In this document: piece after piece, positions 18,960 to 27,497 of the stretch
How the letters are laid out: every line of letters begins with the position of its first letter
Numbering within the stretch: the stretch's first letter is position 1
Origin: Cloacimonetes bacterium UBA6097
GTDB taxonomy: Bacteria > Cloacimonadota > Cloacimonadia > Cloacimonadales > Cloacimonadaceae
Assembly: GCA_002435865.1 (NCBI GenBank)
Contig: DIWV01000004.1
Coordinates: 64,832-128,831, forward strand
Direction: 5' to 3'
Length of the DNA stretch: 64,000 bases
Translations under genes and position numbers: made by a program
The notes under the pieces: generated by a model
Told to the model about the DNA's origin: nothing
Databases searched by the model: none
The model's input: the letters and a program-made list of their open reading frames with translations, nothing else

Positions 18960-19456
18960 CAGGACTCCAAAGTGTTCTGCATGATGTTCCTGAAGAGTTT
19001 GTCACATATCTCGTTTATAGCTTCTTCTTTTGTCTTGAAACGGCTGGTACTCTCATCAGATACAGCATAAACTTCTGATAAGGTCAGATTTTTGTTTTCA
19101 TAGATGACCTGATTATTAAGTAAATCAGTAAAGATAACACTGAAAGATATAACTACACTGTAGTCCTGAACATTATTTGTTGCATCATAAGAATAAATCT
19201 TTTCGCTAAAACTTAAAACAGATCCTTCAAGTTGACAATCCGGCTGTTGTGTAACAAGTCTCAATCTGCCATCTTCACTGTATGATGTAGAAAGAGTATT
19301 ATAAACAATATCACCCAAAGAATATTCGCTGCTTTTATTATCAAATGCCAGCAGTTGAATCCTTTTCAAATGGGGATAGGCATTACTATATACTGAATAA
19401 CTGCATCCCGCAAGAATGAAGATAATTAACGTAAATAGAATAAATTTCTTGACCAT
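18956..19456 (-). CDS. LptE-like LPS-assembly lipoprotein
   Basis: 166 aa. The ATG at 19456 opens a lipoprotein signal peptide, MVKKFILFTLIIFILAGC, with lipobox ILAGC; an upstream start would add a non-signal extension. The mature protein reads SYSVYSNAYPHLKRIQLLAF, then DGRLRLVTQQPDCQLEGSVL, the pattern of the LptE family that plugs the LptD barrel and helps place LPS in the outer membrane. The C-terminus has EEAINEICDKLFRNIM, again family-like. First gene of a tightly packed minus-strand run (LptE, RsuA/RluB, YchF, FtsK, LolA). Family call rests on pattern and length. Confidence 0.7.
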   Translation of the reverse strand: MVKKFILFTLIIFILAGCSYSVYSNAYPHLKRIQLLAFDNKSSEYSLGDIVYNTLSTSYSEDGRLRLVTQQPDCQLEGSVLSFSEKIYSYDATNNVQDYSVVISFSVIFTDLLNNQVIYENKNLTLSEVYAVSDESTSRFKTKEEAINEICDKLFRNIMQNTLESW

Positions 19457-19566
19457 ACATCCATACCAATAAAAGTTAAGTAACTTTGTCAAGACAAAAA
19501 CTGGCAAAGTACACCAGTATATTATTTAACTTACAAAATAGCACATAATTAGACAGGAGTATTGTC

Positions 19567-20256
19567 ATGGCTAAAAAGTATCTTAGTAAGTCTGAAACAG
19601 CTAAATTATTGAAGGTATCAGAACGCATCATCACAGAGATGATAAATGGAAATGTATTTGAAAGCAAGCTAGTGGGGAAAAGTATTAAAATAGATGCAGA
19701 TTCCCTCAATGAGTGGATGGAAAACCTAAGTGAAACTGAAGAAAAGCTGCTCACATTAAGAAGGGTTATTTGTCACTTTGAAGAATATATGCGTCCTGAA
19801 AATGTATATCTGGGATTTCATGCTGATAATAAGTATGAAGCTATCCGCATTTTGAGTGAAAGAGCAAAAGAACTTAAACTGGTAAGAGATGCCCGTTGGC
19901 TCTATGAAGTTGTTGTTGCCCGCGAGGAATTAATTTCAACTGCTATTGGCAACGGTGTTGCCTTACTCCATCCCAGGCATTTACATCCATCTAAAATCAA
20001 GTCTCCAAGTATTTTGTTTGGACGTACTGATGAGGGAGTTGATTTTGATGCTCCTGACAACAAGCCGGTTAATATTTTCTTCATGCTGTTATTGCACAAT
20101 GATAAACAGCACCTGTTTTCACTTTCATATATTTCAAAACTAATAATGAATCTCGATATTTTAAACGAACTGAGCACAGCTAAAGCAGTATCAGACATTC
20201 ATAAGATTCTTACTTCACTTCCCGAAGGCAATGGCAATGGGAATGGCTTTAAGTAG
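19567..20256 (+). CDS. HTH (excisionase-type) fused to PTS EIIA (Ntr/Fru) domain
   Basis: 229 aa, cytoplasmic. Residues 4-53 form a helix-turn-helix of the excisionase/MerR-like HTH_17 type (YLSKSETAKLLKVSERIITE). After a short linker, residues about 75-220 match the EIIA domain of the fructose/nitrogen PTS: STAIGNGVALLHPRH carries the expected phosphorylatable His135. ILFGRTDEGVDFDAPDNKPV and IFFMLLLHND complete the fold. This arrangement suggests a DNA-binding regulator whose activity depends on the phosphorylation state of a PTS or PTSNtr relay. No EI or HPr gene is in the window. Divergent from lptE; 74 bp before purE. Confidence 0.8.
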   Translation: MAKKYLSKSETAKLLKVSERIITEMINGNVFESKLVGKSIKIDADSLNEWMENLSETEEKLLTLRRVICHFEEYMRPENVYLGFHADNKYEAIRILSERAKELKLVRDARWLYEVVVAREELISTAIGNGVALLHPRHLHPSKIKSPSILFGRTDEGVDFDAPDNKPVNIFFMLLLHNDKQHLFSLSYISKLIMNLDILNELSTAKAVSDIHKILTSLPEGNGNGNGFK

Positions 20257-20330
20257 CTTATCAAACAGCATATTAGCTTATCTCATTTATTATCGCTCAT
20301 GAAAATATTATCAGTATTTTAGGTGTGTGT

Positions 20331-20789
20331 ATGAACAAACCATTAGTTAGAATTATCATTGGCAGTAAATCGGACCAGGAGACTTGCCTTCCAATTCAAA
20401 ACCATTTGAAAGACCTCGGTATTGAATCTGACTTTTATGTTTCTTCTGCACACCGCAATCCTGAGAAAACAGTGAGTCTTGTTAAGGAAGCTGTTAAGGA
20501 AGGAATTAAAGTTATCATCGCTTGCGCAGGTATGGCTGCACATTTACCGGGTGTAATTGCGTCACATACGATACTTCCTGTAATAGGAGTTCCTTTAAAG
20601 GGTAGCAGCCTGTCCGGAGAAGATGCCCTGTATTCCATTGTACAGATGCCGCCCGGAGTACCGGTGGCAACGGTCGCTATCAATGGTGTAAAAAATGCTG
20701 CTATTCTTGCTGCACAAATCATAGCCTTATCCGATGCTGAAGTTGCAAATAATTTACTAAAGATGAAACAAAGCTTAGCCGGGAATTGA
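20331..20789 (+). CDS. purE: 5-(carboxyamino)imidazole ribonucleotide mutase PurE
   Basis: 152 aa. It converts N5-CAIR to CAIR in purine synthesis. The ATG at 20331 is preferred over a GTG two codons upstream. Motifs are GSKSDQETCLPI at the phosphate site, the catalytic-loop SAHRNPEKT, and AGMAAHLPGVIASHT with the conserved histidine. SLSGEDALYSIVQMP is also typical. The AAHLPG loop points to the bacterial class I (mutase) type rather than the class II AIR carboxylase. No purK is nearby, so the pathway partner lies elsewhere or the enzyme acts on AIR directly. A parS-like site lies just downstream. Confidence 0.92.
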   Translation: MNKPLVRIIIGSKSDQETCLPIQNHLKDLGIESDFYVSSAHRNPEKTVSLVKEAVKEGIKVIIACAGMAAHLPGVIASHTILPVIGVPLKGSSLSGEDALYSIVQMPPGVPVATVAINGVKNAAILAAQIIALSDAEVANNLLKMKQSLAGN

Positions 20790-20809
20790 ATCTGATAAGG
20801 TAAAATTGA

Positions 20810-20825
20810 TGTTTCACGTGAAACG
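20810..20825. promoter_or_regulatory. parS-like ParB-binding palindrome (15/16)
   Basis: TGTTTCACGTGAAACG matches parS consensus TGTTTCACGTGAAACA at 15 of 16 positions. It lies between purE and the convergent M42 peptidase gene. It is the best of three such sites in the window, about 27 kb from dnaA, within the usual origin-proximal zone. Confidence 0.75.
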
Positions 20826-20899
20826 CTATCTTGTTTTATTTTATAAAAGCTATATTCCCCCTGACAATATACCCTTTTATTAATGTTACAAACAAAGCA

Positions 20900-21937
20900 C
20901 TATTCAGCTATGTATCCTGCAAGCAACTTGAACGTATTCTCCACACCCTGTTTATGTGTGCGCTCATAGCTGTGCGATGCAAAAACACCGGGACCTATCA
21001 AACCATGTTTTAAATCATAGCCTGCATGCAGGGTGGCCTCCACATCACTCCCATAATACGGATAAATATCCAGAGCATAATTAAGCTTTTCTCTTTCAGC
21101 AATTTCGATAAGCTTATTGGTCACATCGTAATCATAGGGTCCGCCACTGTCCTTTGCGCAAATTGAAACCTTATATTCGTCTGTTTTCAAATCATCACCT
21201 ACTGCCCCCATATCAACCGAGATCATTTCTTCTGTTTCCCGGGGGATACCGGATGAGGCACCGTGTCCAACCTCTTCATAATTTGTGAACATAATATATA
21301 CTTTACGCTTTAGTTTGATCTGTTTTTCAGCAACAGCTTTTGCTAAACCCAGTAAAATTCCCGCACTGGCTTTGTCATCAAGAAACCTGCTTTTAATAAA
21401 TCCGGACTTTGTATATATAGTGCGCGGATCAAAACTGATAAAATCTCCTGGTCTAATTCCCAGTTTTAGCGTTTCACTTTCTTTTGTCACAACTTCGTCG
21501 ATGACAATTTCCAGATTAACTTCATTTCTTTCCATGGTGGCTGTATCTTTGTATGTATGAGCGGCTGCATTTATTAAATGAATTGTTCCCGTGAAATATT
21601 TACCTGTTCTGGTGTGGATTGTAACATTTTCATTTTCTACAAATCCGCCTGCGTAACCTCCTATCGGTGTGAAGCGGATTCTGCCATTTCCTTTTATGCT
21701 GCGAATCATTGCGCCTAACGTATCGATATGTGCTGCCAGTACCAAAACCCTACCCTTGCCTCCAAGTTCGCAAATAACGGCATTTTTGCGCGTTTTTTTT
21801 GGAGTGAATTTTAGTGAATGTAACTCGGACATGAGGAAATCGGTTACTTCTTTTGTATACCCGCTTGGGCTGGGGATTTTGCACAGTGATAAAATGCTCT
21901 TAACGGAATAGTCCACATAGGTCTTTAAGTTTTTCAT
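20900..21937 (-). CDS. M42-family aminopeptidase
   Basis: 345 aa, cytoplasmic. It is a co-catalytic metallopeptidase that trims N-terminal residues from peptides. Visible metal and catalytic motifs are LAAHIDTLGAMIRSI (His and Asp), FLDDKASAGILLGL (bridging Asp), NYEEVGHGASSG (catalytic and metal Glu) and EEMISVDMGAVGD (metal Asp). GSDVEATLHAGYD and the terminal FASHSYERTHKQGVENT supply the last metal histidine. The length fits the M42 family (TET-type aminopeptidases). It probably completes degradation of peptides released by secreted peptidases such as the C25 protein. Monocistronic and convergent with purE. Confidence 0.9.
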   Translation of the reverse strand: MKNLKTYVDYSVKSILSLCKIPSPSGYTKEVTDFLMSELHSLKFTPKKTRKNAVICELGGKGRVLVLAAHIDTLGAMIRSIKGNGRIRFTPIGGYAGGFVENENVTIHTRTGKYFTGTIHLINAAAHTYKDTATMERNEVNLEIVIDEVVTKESETLKLGIRPGDFISFDPRTIYTKSGFIKSRFLDDKASAGILLGLAKAVAEKQIKLKRKVYIMFTNYEEVGHGASSGIPRETEEMISVDMGAVGDDLKTDEYKVSICAKDSGGPYDYDVTNKLIEIAEREKLNYALDIYPYYGSDVEATLHAGYDLKHGLIGPGVFASHSYERTHKQGVENTFKLLAGYIAE

Positions 21938-21986
21938 AAATGTTCCTTGATTAAATTTTTATGATTCCTGAAAATGCAAAACAGGT

Positions 21987-23114
21987 TTAGCTTTTGGGGT
22001 GTTTCTGTAAGAATAATTCCAGGATATGCTCAACATGTCTTTGCCAACTGAATAATTTTACTCTTTCAAGGCTTTTTTTAATCATCTTCTTTTGTAATTC
22101 TTCGTTAATTAAGACCATTAGCATTTTCAAAGCAATATCAGCATTCATTTCAGGGTCAAAGGTCATGACCGCATCACCACCTATTTCAGGTAGAGATGAA
22201 CGGTTTGAACAGATAACGGGAATACCGGAAGCCATAGCTTCTAAAAGTGGAATGCCAAAGCCTTCATATAAGGAGGGAAACACATAAAGCACGGCATATT
22301 TATAGAAAGCTGCCATAAAGCGATTATCGACATAACCTGTTAACCTGATATTCTTTTTAGCGGGTGATGATTTTACATAATCCAGGACAATATCACTGCC
22401 ATTACCATTAATACCGGTAAGTACCAGGTCATACCGATCTCTTATTTCATCCTGTAAAAGTTCAAAAGCCCTGATCAGGTTCAGATGATTCTTTAAGGGA
22501 TGTTCTATCCTTGAGTTATACAGAATATATGGTCTGGTTAACTTGTGAACCTGTCTTAATTCAGCTTCCGAAACATTGGTTTTTAACTTATCAGGTGAGT
22601 ATCCGTTGTAATTCACTTCAATCCTGCTTGGAGAAAGATGATAGTATTTTATTAAATCATTCTTCGTGTTCTCGCTGATTGCCATAATAATCGGAGCTTT
22701 TTTTAAATAATGGGGAACGATATTCCTGACATAGAACATACGCAGAGCATCATATTTATCAGGGATATGATATTGGGAAAGGTCATGAAACGTAACAACA
22801 GCGTGTCTGGGATAACGTGACAACAGCCTGCGGTTACCTGCGGGAAGCAATATCAGGTCATATTGGCTTGCTTTGATAACAAAGGGTAGGCAATATAGGT
22901 GCCAAAGCATTGAAAGGAGTGGTTTTTTATATCTTTCTGACACATAACGAAAGCTTATGTTTTTATGCTTGATAGGAAAATTCTCTGCATCAGAACGGTG
23001 CATCAGTAAATCCAGCTGATGTTCTTTACAAAGTTCTTTTACTACGGAGATAACATAATCTGCAACACCTGATTTACCGTCATCAAAAGCCAGGACACTT
23101 ACAAATATTTTCAC
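21987..23114 (-). CDS. Family 4 glycosyltransferase
   Basis: 375 aa, GT-B fold. The N-terminal half is the acceptor domain, starting with FVSVLAFDDGKSGVADYV. The C-terminal half carries the donor-nucleotide site (PYILYNSRIEHPLKNHLNLI) and the GT4 signature PSLYEGFGIPLLEAMASGIP, with the paired glutamates seven residues apart. It probably adds a sugar to LPS O-chain, exopolysaccharide or a surface protein glycan. Donor and acceptor cannot be read from sequence. Ten bp separate it from the response regulator-phosphatase gene upstream, so they may be co-transcribed. A weak parS-like site overlaps its 5' end. Confidence 0.88.
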   Translation of the reverse strand: MKIFVSVLAFDDGKSGVADYVISVVKELCKEHQLDLLMHRSDAENFPIKHKNISFRYVSERYKKPLLSMLWHLYCLPFVIKASQYDLILLPAGNRRLLSRYPRHAVVTFHDLSQYHIPDKYDALRMFYVRNIVPHYLKKAPIIMAISENTKNDLIKYYHLSPSRIEVNYNGYSPDKLKTNVSEAELRQVHKLTRPYILYNSRIEHPLKNHLNLIRAFELLQDEIRDRYDLVLTGINGNGSDIVLDYVKSSPAKKNIRLTGYVDNRFMAAFYKYAVLYVFPSLYEGFGIPLLEAMASGIPVICSNRSSLPEIGGDAVMTFDPEMNADIALKMLMVLINEELQKKMIKKSLERVKLFSWQRHVEHILELFLQKHPKS

Positions 23115-23122
23115 GTGAAACC
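23107..23122. promoter_or_regulatory. Weak parS-like palindrome (13/16)
   Basis: A core TTTCACGTGAAA with outer mismatches (13 of 16 to the parS consensus on either strand), overlapping the glycosyltransferase start. Alone it would be unconvincing. Its closeness to the better site at 20810 raises the likelihood. Confidence 0.4.
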
Positions 23123-23124
23123 TT

Positions 23125-24747
23125 CTATAATTCTATCTCTACAATTGTTTCATTTAATTGATCATAGCGTATTCTGTGAAATTTATTAGACATAGACATA
23201 ATGATTTTTACTCCCTTTCCTTCCTCTTCATAAATATCATCATCAAAGTTATAGGGATTATCTACAGTATAATTGTCTGACTCCGGAGACCACTCTATGC
23301 CTTTATCCCAAAACCTGATAAGCAGTTTGTTGTTCTGGAGGTTAAACTCGACAACTATTGCTGCATCTTCTGCGTAATTATATCCATATTTGATAATATT
23401 ATTCAAAAACTCGTCCACAATCAGCTCAACCCTTGCTGCCAGGGAAGAATCTCCCGTCCAGTTGAGTATCATTTCATCAACACTATGTGATGTTTTCCCC
23501 ACTTCTCTAAGGGCTGCCCGTAAAGTAGTGGTAAAATGAACAGACTGGCTGTTTTTCATAACCGTAACAGGTTCTGAATGAGGATTAAATTTTCTTTTCT
23601 GAAAAGAAAAAAGAGTGAAATCATCTGAATGGATACTATAATTATTATCTGTAAGAAACTGCTTTATCCTGAATGGCAGGCTAATACAGCTCTCTACTTT
23701 GATATGGTTTTTTATGGTTTCCAAAACACCTTTAATGCCAAACTGTTCACCTTGCTGGTCTACACATTCATATATTCCGTCGGAAAAAAGCAGAATTATA
23801 CTATGCTCATTAATGGGAATATGTCCCATATCTTCATCATGATATTCCAGTTCATGCATCCAGCCCAATGGCAGAGATCCCGCACTTTCAACAGCAGTTG
23901 CATCTCCGGTTATTGTATCAATCACAACTATAGGCGGGTGACCGGCATTCAGGTAATGGAATTCATTGTTTTTTAAATCTATGATGCCTATCAGTATTGT
24001 CAGGTAATTGTCATGAATAAACAGCTCATTACTTAATCTGTCGTTAAGCCTTGTTACCAGCCATGGTAAATCCAGGTTTTCCTGGGAACTTTCCACCATA
24101 ATCTTGATAATGGATTTGATAGCTGTCATTAGCAGCGCAGCCTGAACTCCATGACCGGAAATGTCACCCAGATATACTACATAATAGTCATCATTAAGTT
24201 TTATCCTGTCAAACAAGTCTCCGCCAACTGCTTCATACTGCTCATAATGTGAAGAGAATATCATTCTGTTATCCAGGTAAATCCATTTGGGCAGCATTGC
24301 ATTCTGTATTTTAGCTGCAGTATCAAGGTCTTTGGAAAGGTCATAAATCAATTGCAGATTACGTTTTTCAGAGCGTTTGAAGTCAATGGTCTTTTTTACA
24401 CGAGCCATAAGCTCAAGTTCAGAAACAGGTTTTTTGATGAAGTCACTGGAACCGGATTGAAATCCTTTATTTACGGATTCATCATCATGACTGGCAGTAA
24501 CAAGTATCACAGGAACATCATGATTTATCTCCTGTATTGCCCGGCAAACCTGGTAGCCATCCATTCCTTCACCAAGCTTCACGTCTAGAAGAACGAGGTC
24601 ATAGTCCCTGTTCTTTACTTGTTCCAAAGCACATTCACCGGAATTACAGGAATCAACCTCATATCCGTTCCTGATGAGCATATTAGAGATAACTTTTACC
24701 GAAACATCTTCATCATCAACAACGAGTACATAGGTTTTATTACTCAT
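23125..24747 (-). CDS. Response regulator-PP2C phosphatase-HATPase fusion (RsbU-like)
   Basis: 540 aa, cytoplasmic. Residues 1-125 form a receiver domain with acidic pocket DDED, phosphoacceptor Asp55 (LVLLDVKLG) and Lys105 (DFIKKPVSE). A helical linker follows, then a SpoIIE/RsbU-type PP2C phosphatase (about 150-370): AVGGDLFDRI, GDISGHGVQAAL, LNAGHPPIV and LLFSDGIYE. Residues about 400-540 form a GHKL anti-sigma-kinase-like ATPase domain (VDEFLNNIIKYGYNY, RFWDKGIEW, GKGVKIIMSM). Such proteins control partner-switching: the phosphatase and kinase act oppositely on an STAS anti-sigma-factor antagonist. No STAS gene or cognate sensor kinase is adjacent. Confidence 0.9.
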   Translation of the reverse strand: MSNKTYVLVVDDEDVSVKVISNMLIRNGYEVDSCNSGECALEQVKNRDYDLVLLDVKLGEGMDGYQVCRAIQEINHDVPVILVTASHDDESVNKGFQSGSSDFIKKPVSELELMARVKKTIDFKRSEKRNLQLIYDLSKDLDTAAKIQNAMLPKWIYLDNRMIFSSHYEQYEAVGGDLFDRIKLNDDYYVVYLGDISGHGVQAALLMTAIKSIIKIMVESSQENLDLPWLVTRLNDRLSNELFIHDNYLTILIGIIDLKNNEFHYLNAGHPPIVVIDTITGDATAVESAGSLPLGWMHELEYHDEDMGHIPINEHSIILLFSDGIYECVDQQGEQFGIKGVLETIKNHIKVESCISLPFRIKQFLTDNNYSIHSDDFTLFSFQKRKFNPHSEPVTVMKNSQSVHFTTTLRAALREVGKTSHSVDEMILNWTGDSSLAARVELIVDEFLNNIIKYGYNYAEDAAIVVEFNLQNNKLLIRFWDKGIEWSPESDNYTVDNPYNFDDDIYEEEGKGVKIIMSMSNKFHRIRYDQLNETIVEIEL

Positions 24748-24926
24748 AATAACCTCATTTTATCTATTGTAGCATCATTTGCAGGCTAATCCAATCAGGT
24801 CAAGCAATATTTCTGCCTTGACAAACTGCATGTGATAAATTTACGTTTCCAAAAATGAAAACAAAGACCTTGTAAAATGGTTATTTAATGTCATATATGT
24901 ATATCCAAAACAAAGAGGTGATATAA

Positions 24927-25241
24927 ATGGAAAATTACGATTCCCAGACCCCTCCAAATCCGCAGCCCATACATCATAGCTTTCAGGAAGAGACTGCTCC
25001 GGTAATGCGTTTCAGCGATTGGATTGTAACACTGTTAATAATGATGGTCCCTGTTTTGAATGCTATAATGCTCATTATCTGGTCTACTGACCGTTTCACT
25101 AATCCCAATAAAGCAAACTGGGCAAAAGCAACTCTTGTCCTGATAGCTATCCAGGTTGTCCTGATGATGTTCTTTATCGGAACGATTATCGGGTCTCTAT
25201 CTCATTTAATGTCCAACTTCAACACTTCAGGTTTGTGGTAA
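24927..25241 (+). CDS. Small two-TM membrane protein, unknown
   Basis: 104 aa. A proline-rich hydrophilic N-terminus (QTPPNPQPIHHS) precedes two predicted membrane helices, about residues 33-53 (IVTLLIMMVPVLNAIMLIIW) and 68-92. The start has a good Shine-Dalgarno (AAAGAGGTGAT, 24912-24922) at normal spacing. The product is not recognised. It lies divergent from the response-regulator gene and 14 bp before the lipoprotein gene at 25256, suggesting a two-gene operon. Confidence 0.7.
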   Translation: MENYDSQTPPNPQPIHHSFQEETAPVMRFSDWIVTLLIMMVPVLNAIMLIIWSTDRFTNPNKANWAKATLVLIAIQVVLMMFFIGTIIGSLSHLMSNFNTSGLW

Positions 25242-25255
25242 AAGTATAATTTCCC

Positions 25256-26233
25256 GTGAATAAATACATTCTTCTTTTGCTGTTGGCATCAATGTTACTG
25301 GGTGCATGTTCCATCTTTAAGGCACCTAACTTCGAGCGTGTTAATCAGGTGCAACTAAAAGACCTCACTATAGACCGAACAAAGCTTGATTTATCCATTG
25401 TCATCAACAATCCAAACTGGTATGGAATAACTGTAAAAACTCTTGATATTGATGTGATGGACAGAGACAGGAATAAACTGGGCAATATAGTTATGACCCA
25501 ACCTCTTAAAATAAGTAAACATGCAGCAGACACAGTTTATTTTGAAATCCTGATGGATACCCGCAAGGTAGCTAAATTACTCAGCTACTCTTCAGATAAG
25601 GTGGAATTCATTGTCAAAGCAACAGCCAAAGCAAAGGTCTCCTGTATCAGCAAAACGATACGTTATGAACAACCTAACCATATAAACTTCACAAAGATAA
25701 TCGAAGACCTGCTTCCGGGTATCCCCACTGAATATGAAATCCCCACCATTCATACCAATACAAAGAAACCCAATACCAAAGATAAGAAATATATCTTCTC
25801 TGATCCCAATGCCAAGCCTGCGGGCAACGCTCCCATTAAACCCGATATTTTCAAAGTGGCAAAGACTTCCGTTACCGATATCGGATTTAAGGATACGGAA
25901 CTGACTATCAAATTTATGCTGCTTAATCCTTACGGATTTGCTTTTACTATCAGGGATTTCCCTTCCGAAGTCTGGATTAATGACAAACTGGCAGGTAAAG
26001 GTAAATTAGCCAAACCTATAATAATCAACGAAAACGTTATGAGTGCAGATGGTGAACTGGTTTTTAAACTTAATAACTTCAATTCCATCCTGCTGGTTTC
26101 CACAGCTCTGGTCAAAAAAGACATGGATTATAATGTAAAAGGTAATCTGATTGCAGAAGCCTTTGGCCTTAAAGTCAGTAAGCCATTCAAATTTAGAGGC
26201 ACAGTCGAAATAGGCAAAAAAGACAAGAATTAA
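25256..26233 (+). CDS. LEA14-like (LEA type 2) lipoprotein
   Basis: 325 aa, GTG start at 25256. The signal peptide MNKYILLLLLASMLLGAC ends in lipobox LLGAC, so the protein is membrane-anchored by lipid. Two LEA type 2 / WHy-like beta domains are visible, about residues 33-135 (LDLSIVINNPNWYGITVKTL) and 200-320 (LTIKFMLLNPYGFAFTI). A charged linker (NTKKPNTKDKKY) separates them. The NPN and NPY turns are typical of this fold. Function is unknown; such lipoproteins are often linked to envelope stress. It probably forms an operon with the small membrane protein upstream. Confidence 0.75.
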   Translation: MNKYILLLLLASMLLGACSIFKAPNFERVNQVQLKDLTIDRTKLDLSIVINNPNWYGITVKTLDIDVMDRDRNKLGNIVMTQPLKISKHAADTVYFEILMDTRKVAKLLSYSSDKVEFIVKATAKAKVSCISKTIRYEQPNHINFTKIIEDLLPGIPTEYEIPTIHTNTKKPNTKDKKYIFSDPNAKPAGNAPIKPDIFKVAKTSVTDIGFKDTELTIKFMLLNPYGFAFTIRDFPSEVWINDKLAGKGKLAKPIIINENVMSADGELVFKLNNFNSILLVSTALVKKDMDYNVKGNLIAEAFGLKVSKPFKFRGTVEIGKKDKN

Positions 26234-26569
26234 ACCATAGAATCATTGAAAAAAAAGTATAAAGTTTAGATGGTTTAGATAGTTTAGAAATAATATATCT
26301 GTTACTTTGACAAACAAGTCATGTTATGACGTTATAACATAGGCTGGGGTGTAAACCCCAGTAATAATGAAAATAAAACCAAATCAACCCTTTTGGGTGA
26401 CATATGTTAGCGCAAAGAATTGAATTGATTCCCTGATATCTTAACTTGATTTTTTTATTCCTGATTATTGTCTTTTCGTCTTTTTTTTTCTGTTATTTCT
26501 GTGTATTCTGTGGTTAATTCACTTTTTTGTATTCAGTCCTTTCAATTTGTTCCGTGTTCCTCACTGTAT
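26234..26569. repeat. Composite intergenic repeat, left copy, and CTGTG repeat
   Basis: No gene. In order: TTTAGATGGTTTAGATAGTTTAG (about 26265-26287, broken tandem), then ACAAACAAGTCAT (26310-26322), a hairpin CTGGGG-TGTAAA-CCCCAG (26344-26361), ACCC-TTTTGGGTGACAT, and GCGCAAAG. The same order recurs inverted at about 30.71-30.90 kb. A CTGTG-family repeat (TTATTTCTGTGTATTCTGTG) lies at about 26487-26520, and a degenerate one abuts the nitroreductase stop. Confidence 0.7.
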
Positions 26570-27133
26570 TTATAAAAACAACTCCTTCAACGGTTTTCTT
26601 TCCTGCAACTGCGCTTCCCTGCCCTGGTTAAATTCTGAAAGCATGGACGGATCTCCCAGATAGCCCACAACCGCCATTGTAACAGGCACAATTTCTTCCG
26701 GCAGTGTAAATACTTCCCTTGCTTTTTCTACAGAAAAACCTGCCATATTATGCACATATAAGCCCATAATGGAAGCCTGTGTGGTCAGGTTGCCCATTGC
26801 CAGTCCAAGGTCATGCAGAGCCCATTTATTTGGCTTTCCATTGGCAAATAGTGTATTTACAAGGGTCATAATCAATAGTGGAGCAGTCGTTACCCATTCC
26901 TGGTTACGGGTAGTAAGGCATTCAAACAGTTTGATGTATTTTTCTGAACCGTTTTTATGCGACCAGATAAACCGCCAAGGCTGTTCATTATTGCAGCTTG
27001 CTGCCCAGCGTCCTGCTTCAAACAGAGTCAGCACCTGTTCATCAGTCAAAGCTTTGTCTGCAAAAGCCCTGGGGCTCCAGCGTTTTTGTAATATTTCATC
27101 AATCGGGTGTTCAAAATGCGGTCTTGGTTTCAT
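26570..27133 (-). CDS. Nitroreductase-family flavoprotein
   Basis: 187 aa, cytoplasmic. FMN-dependent NAD(P)H oxidoreductase of the nitroreductase superfamily. The N-terminus RWSPRAFADKALTDEQVLTL and WAASCNNEQPWRFI are the FMN-phosphate and isoalloxazine contacts. LHDLGLAMGNLTTQASIMGL forms the dimer and flavin helix, and VPVTMAVVGYLGDPS is the conserved final strand. The physiological substrate is unknown. The gene stands alone between repeat-rich spacers, convergent with the LEA-like lipoprotein gene. Confidence 0.88.
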   Translation of the reverse strand: MKPRPHFEHPIDEILQKRWSPRAFADKALTDEQVLTLFEAGRWAASCNNEQPWRFIWSHKNGSEKYIKLFECLTTRNQEWVTTAPLLIMTLVNTLFANGKPNKWALHDLGLAMGNLTTQASIMGLYVHNMAGFSVEKAREVFTLPEEIVPVTMAVVGYLGDPSMLSEFNQGREAQLQERKPLKELFL

Positions 27134-27497
27134 AATATCCTCACATTGTCATAAACCCTTTCCTTACAAATATTGTCAATGTTATGTTCCTGAATAGCTT
27201 TGATATATGTAAATTATAAACGCAAAGTTGCAAAGAAGCTATGGCGCAAAGTTGATTAGGTAAAATGGTCATCCTTTCTGTGTCGAAAGACTTAGTTCCC
27301 TAAATAATATAAACAGGCTGGATTCCTGCCTTCGCAGGAATGACAGCGTTTTTTCTGTTTGTTCTGTGAATTCTGTGGTTAAATCTCTTTTTCTTGACAG
27401 AAACATCCGCAAAAGGCACTTGGTTTATTATACGAACTCCTGCTTTTGATGATTTGTTTTTTGTATTTACCGACTTATACTTTAAGGAGTTCAGATT
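27134..27497. repeat. Repeat-rich spacer upstream of creD
   Basis: No gene. It holds a CGCAAAG-type repeat (27219-27254, with AACGCAAAGTTGCAAAG), a dRS3-like element GGATTCCTGCC...GCAGGAATGAC (27320-27344), and a CTGTG-family repeat (27350-27383). The last 60 bp before the start contain the creD promoter region and its ribosome site AAGGAG (27483-27488). Confidence 0.65.
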
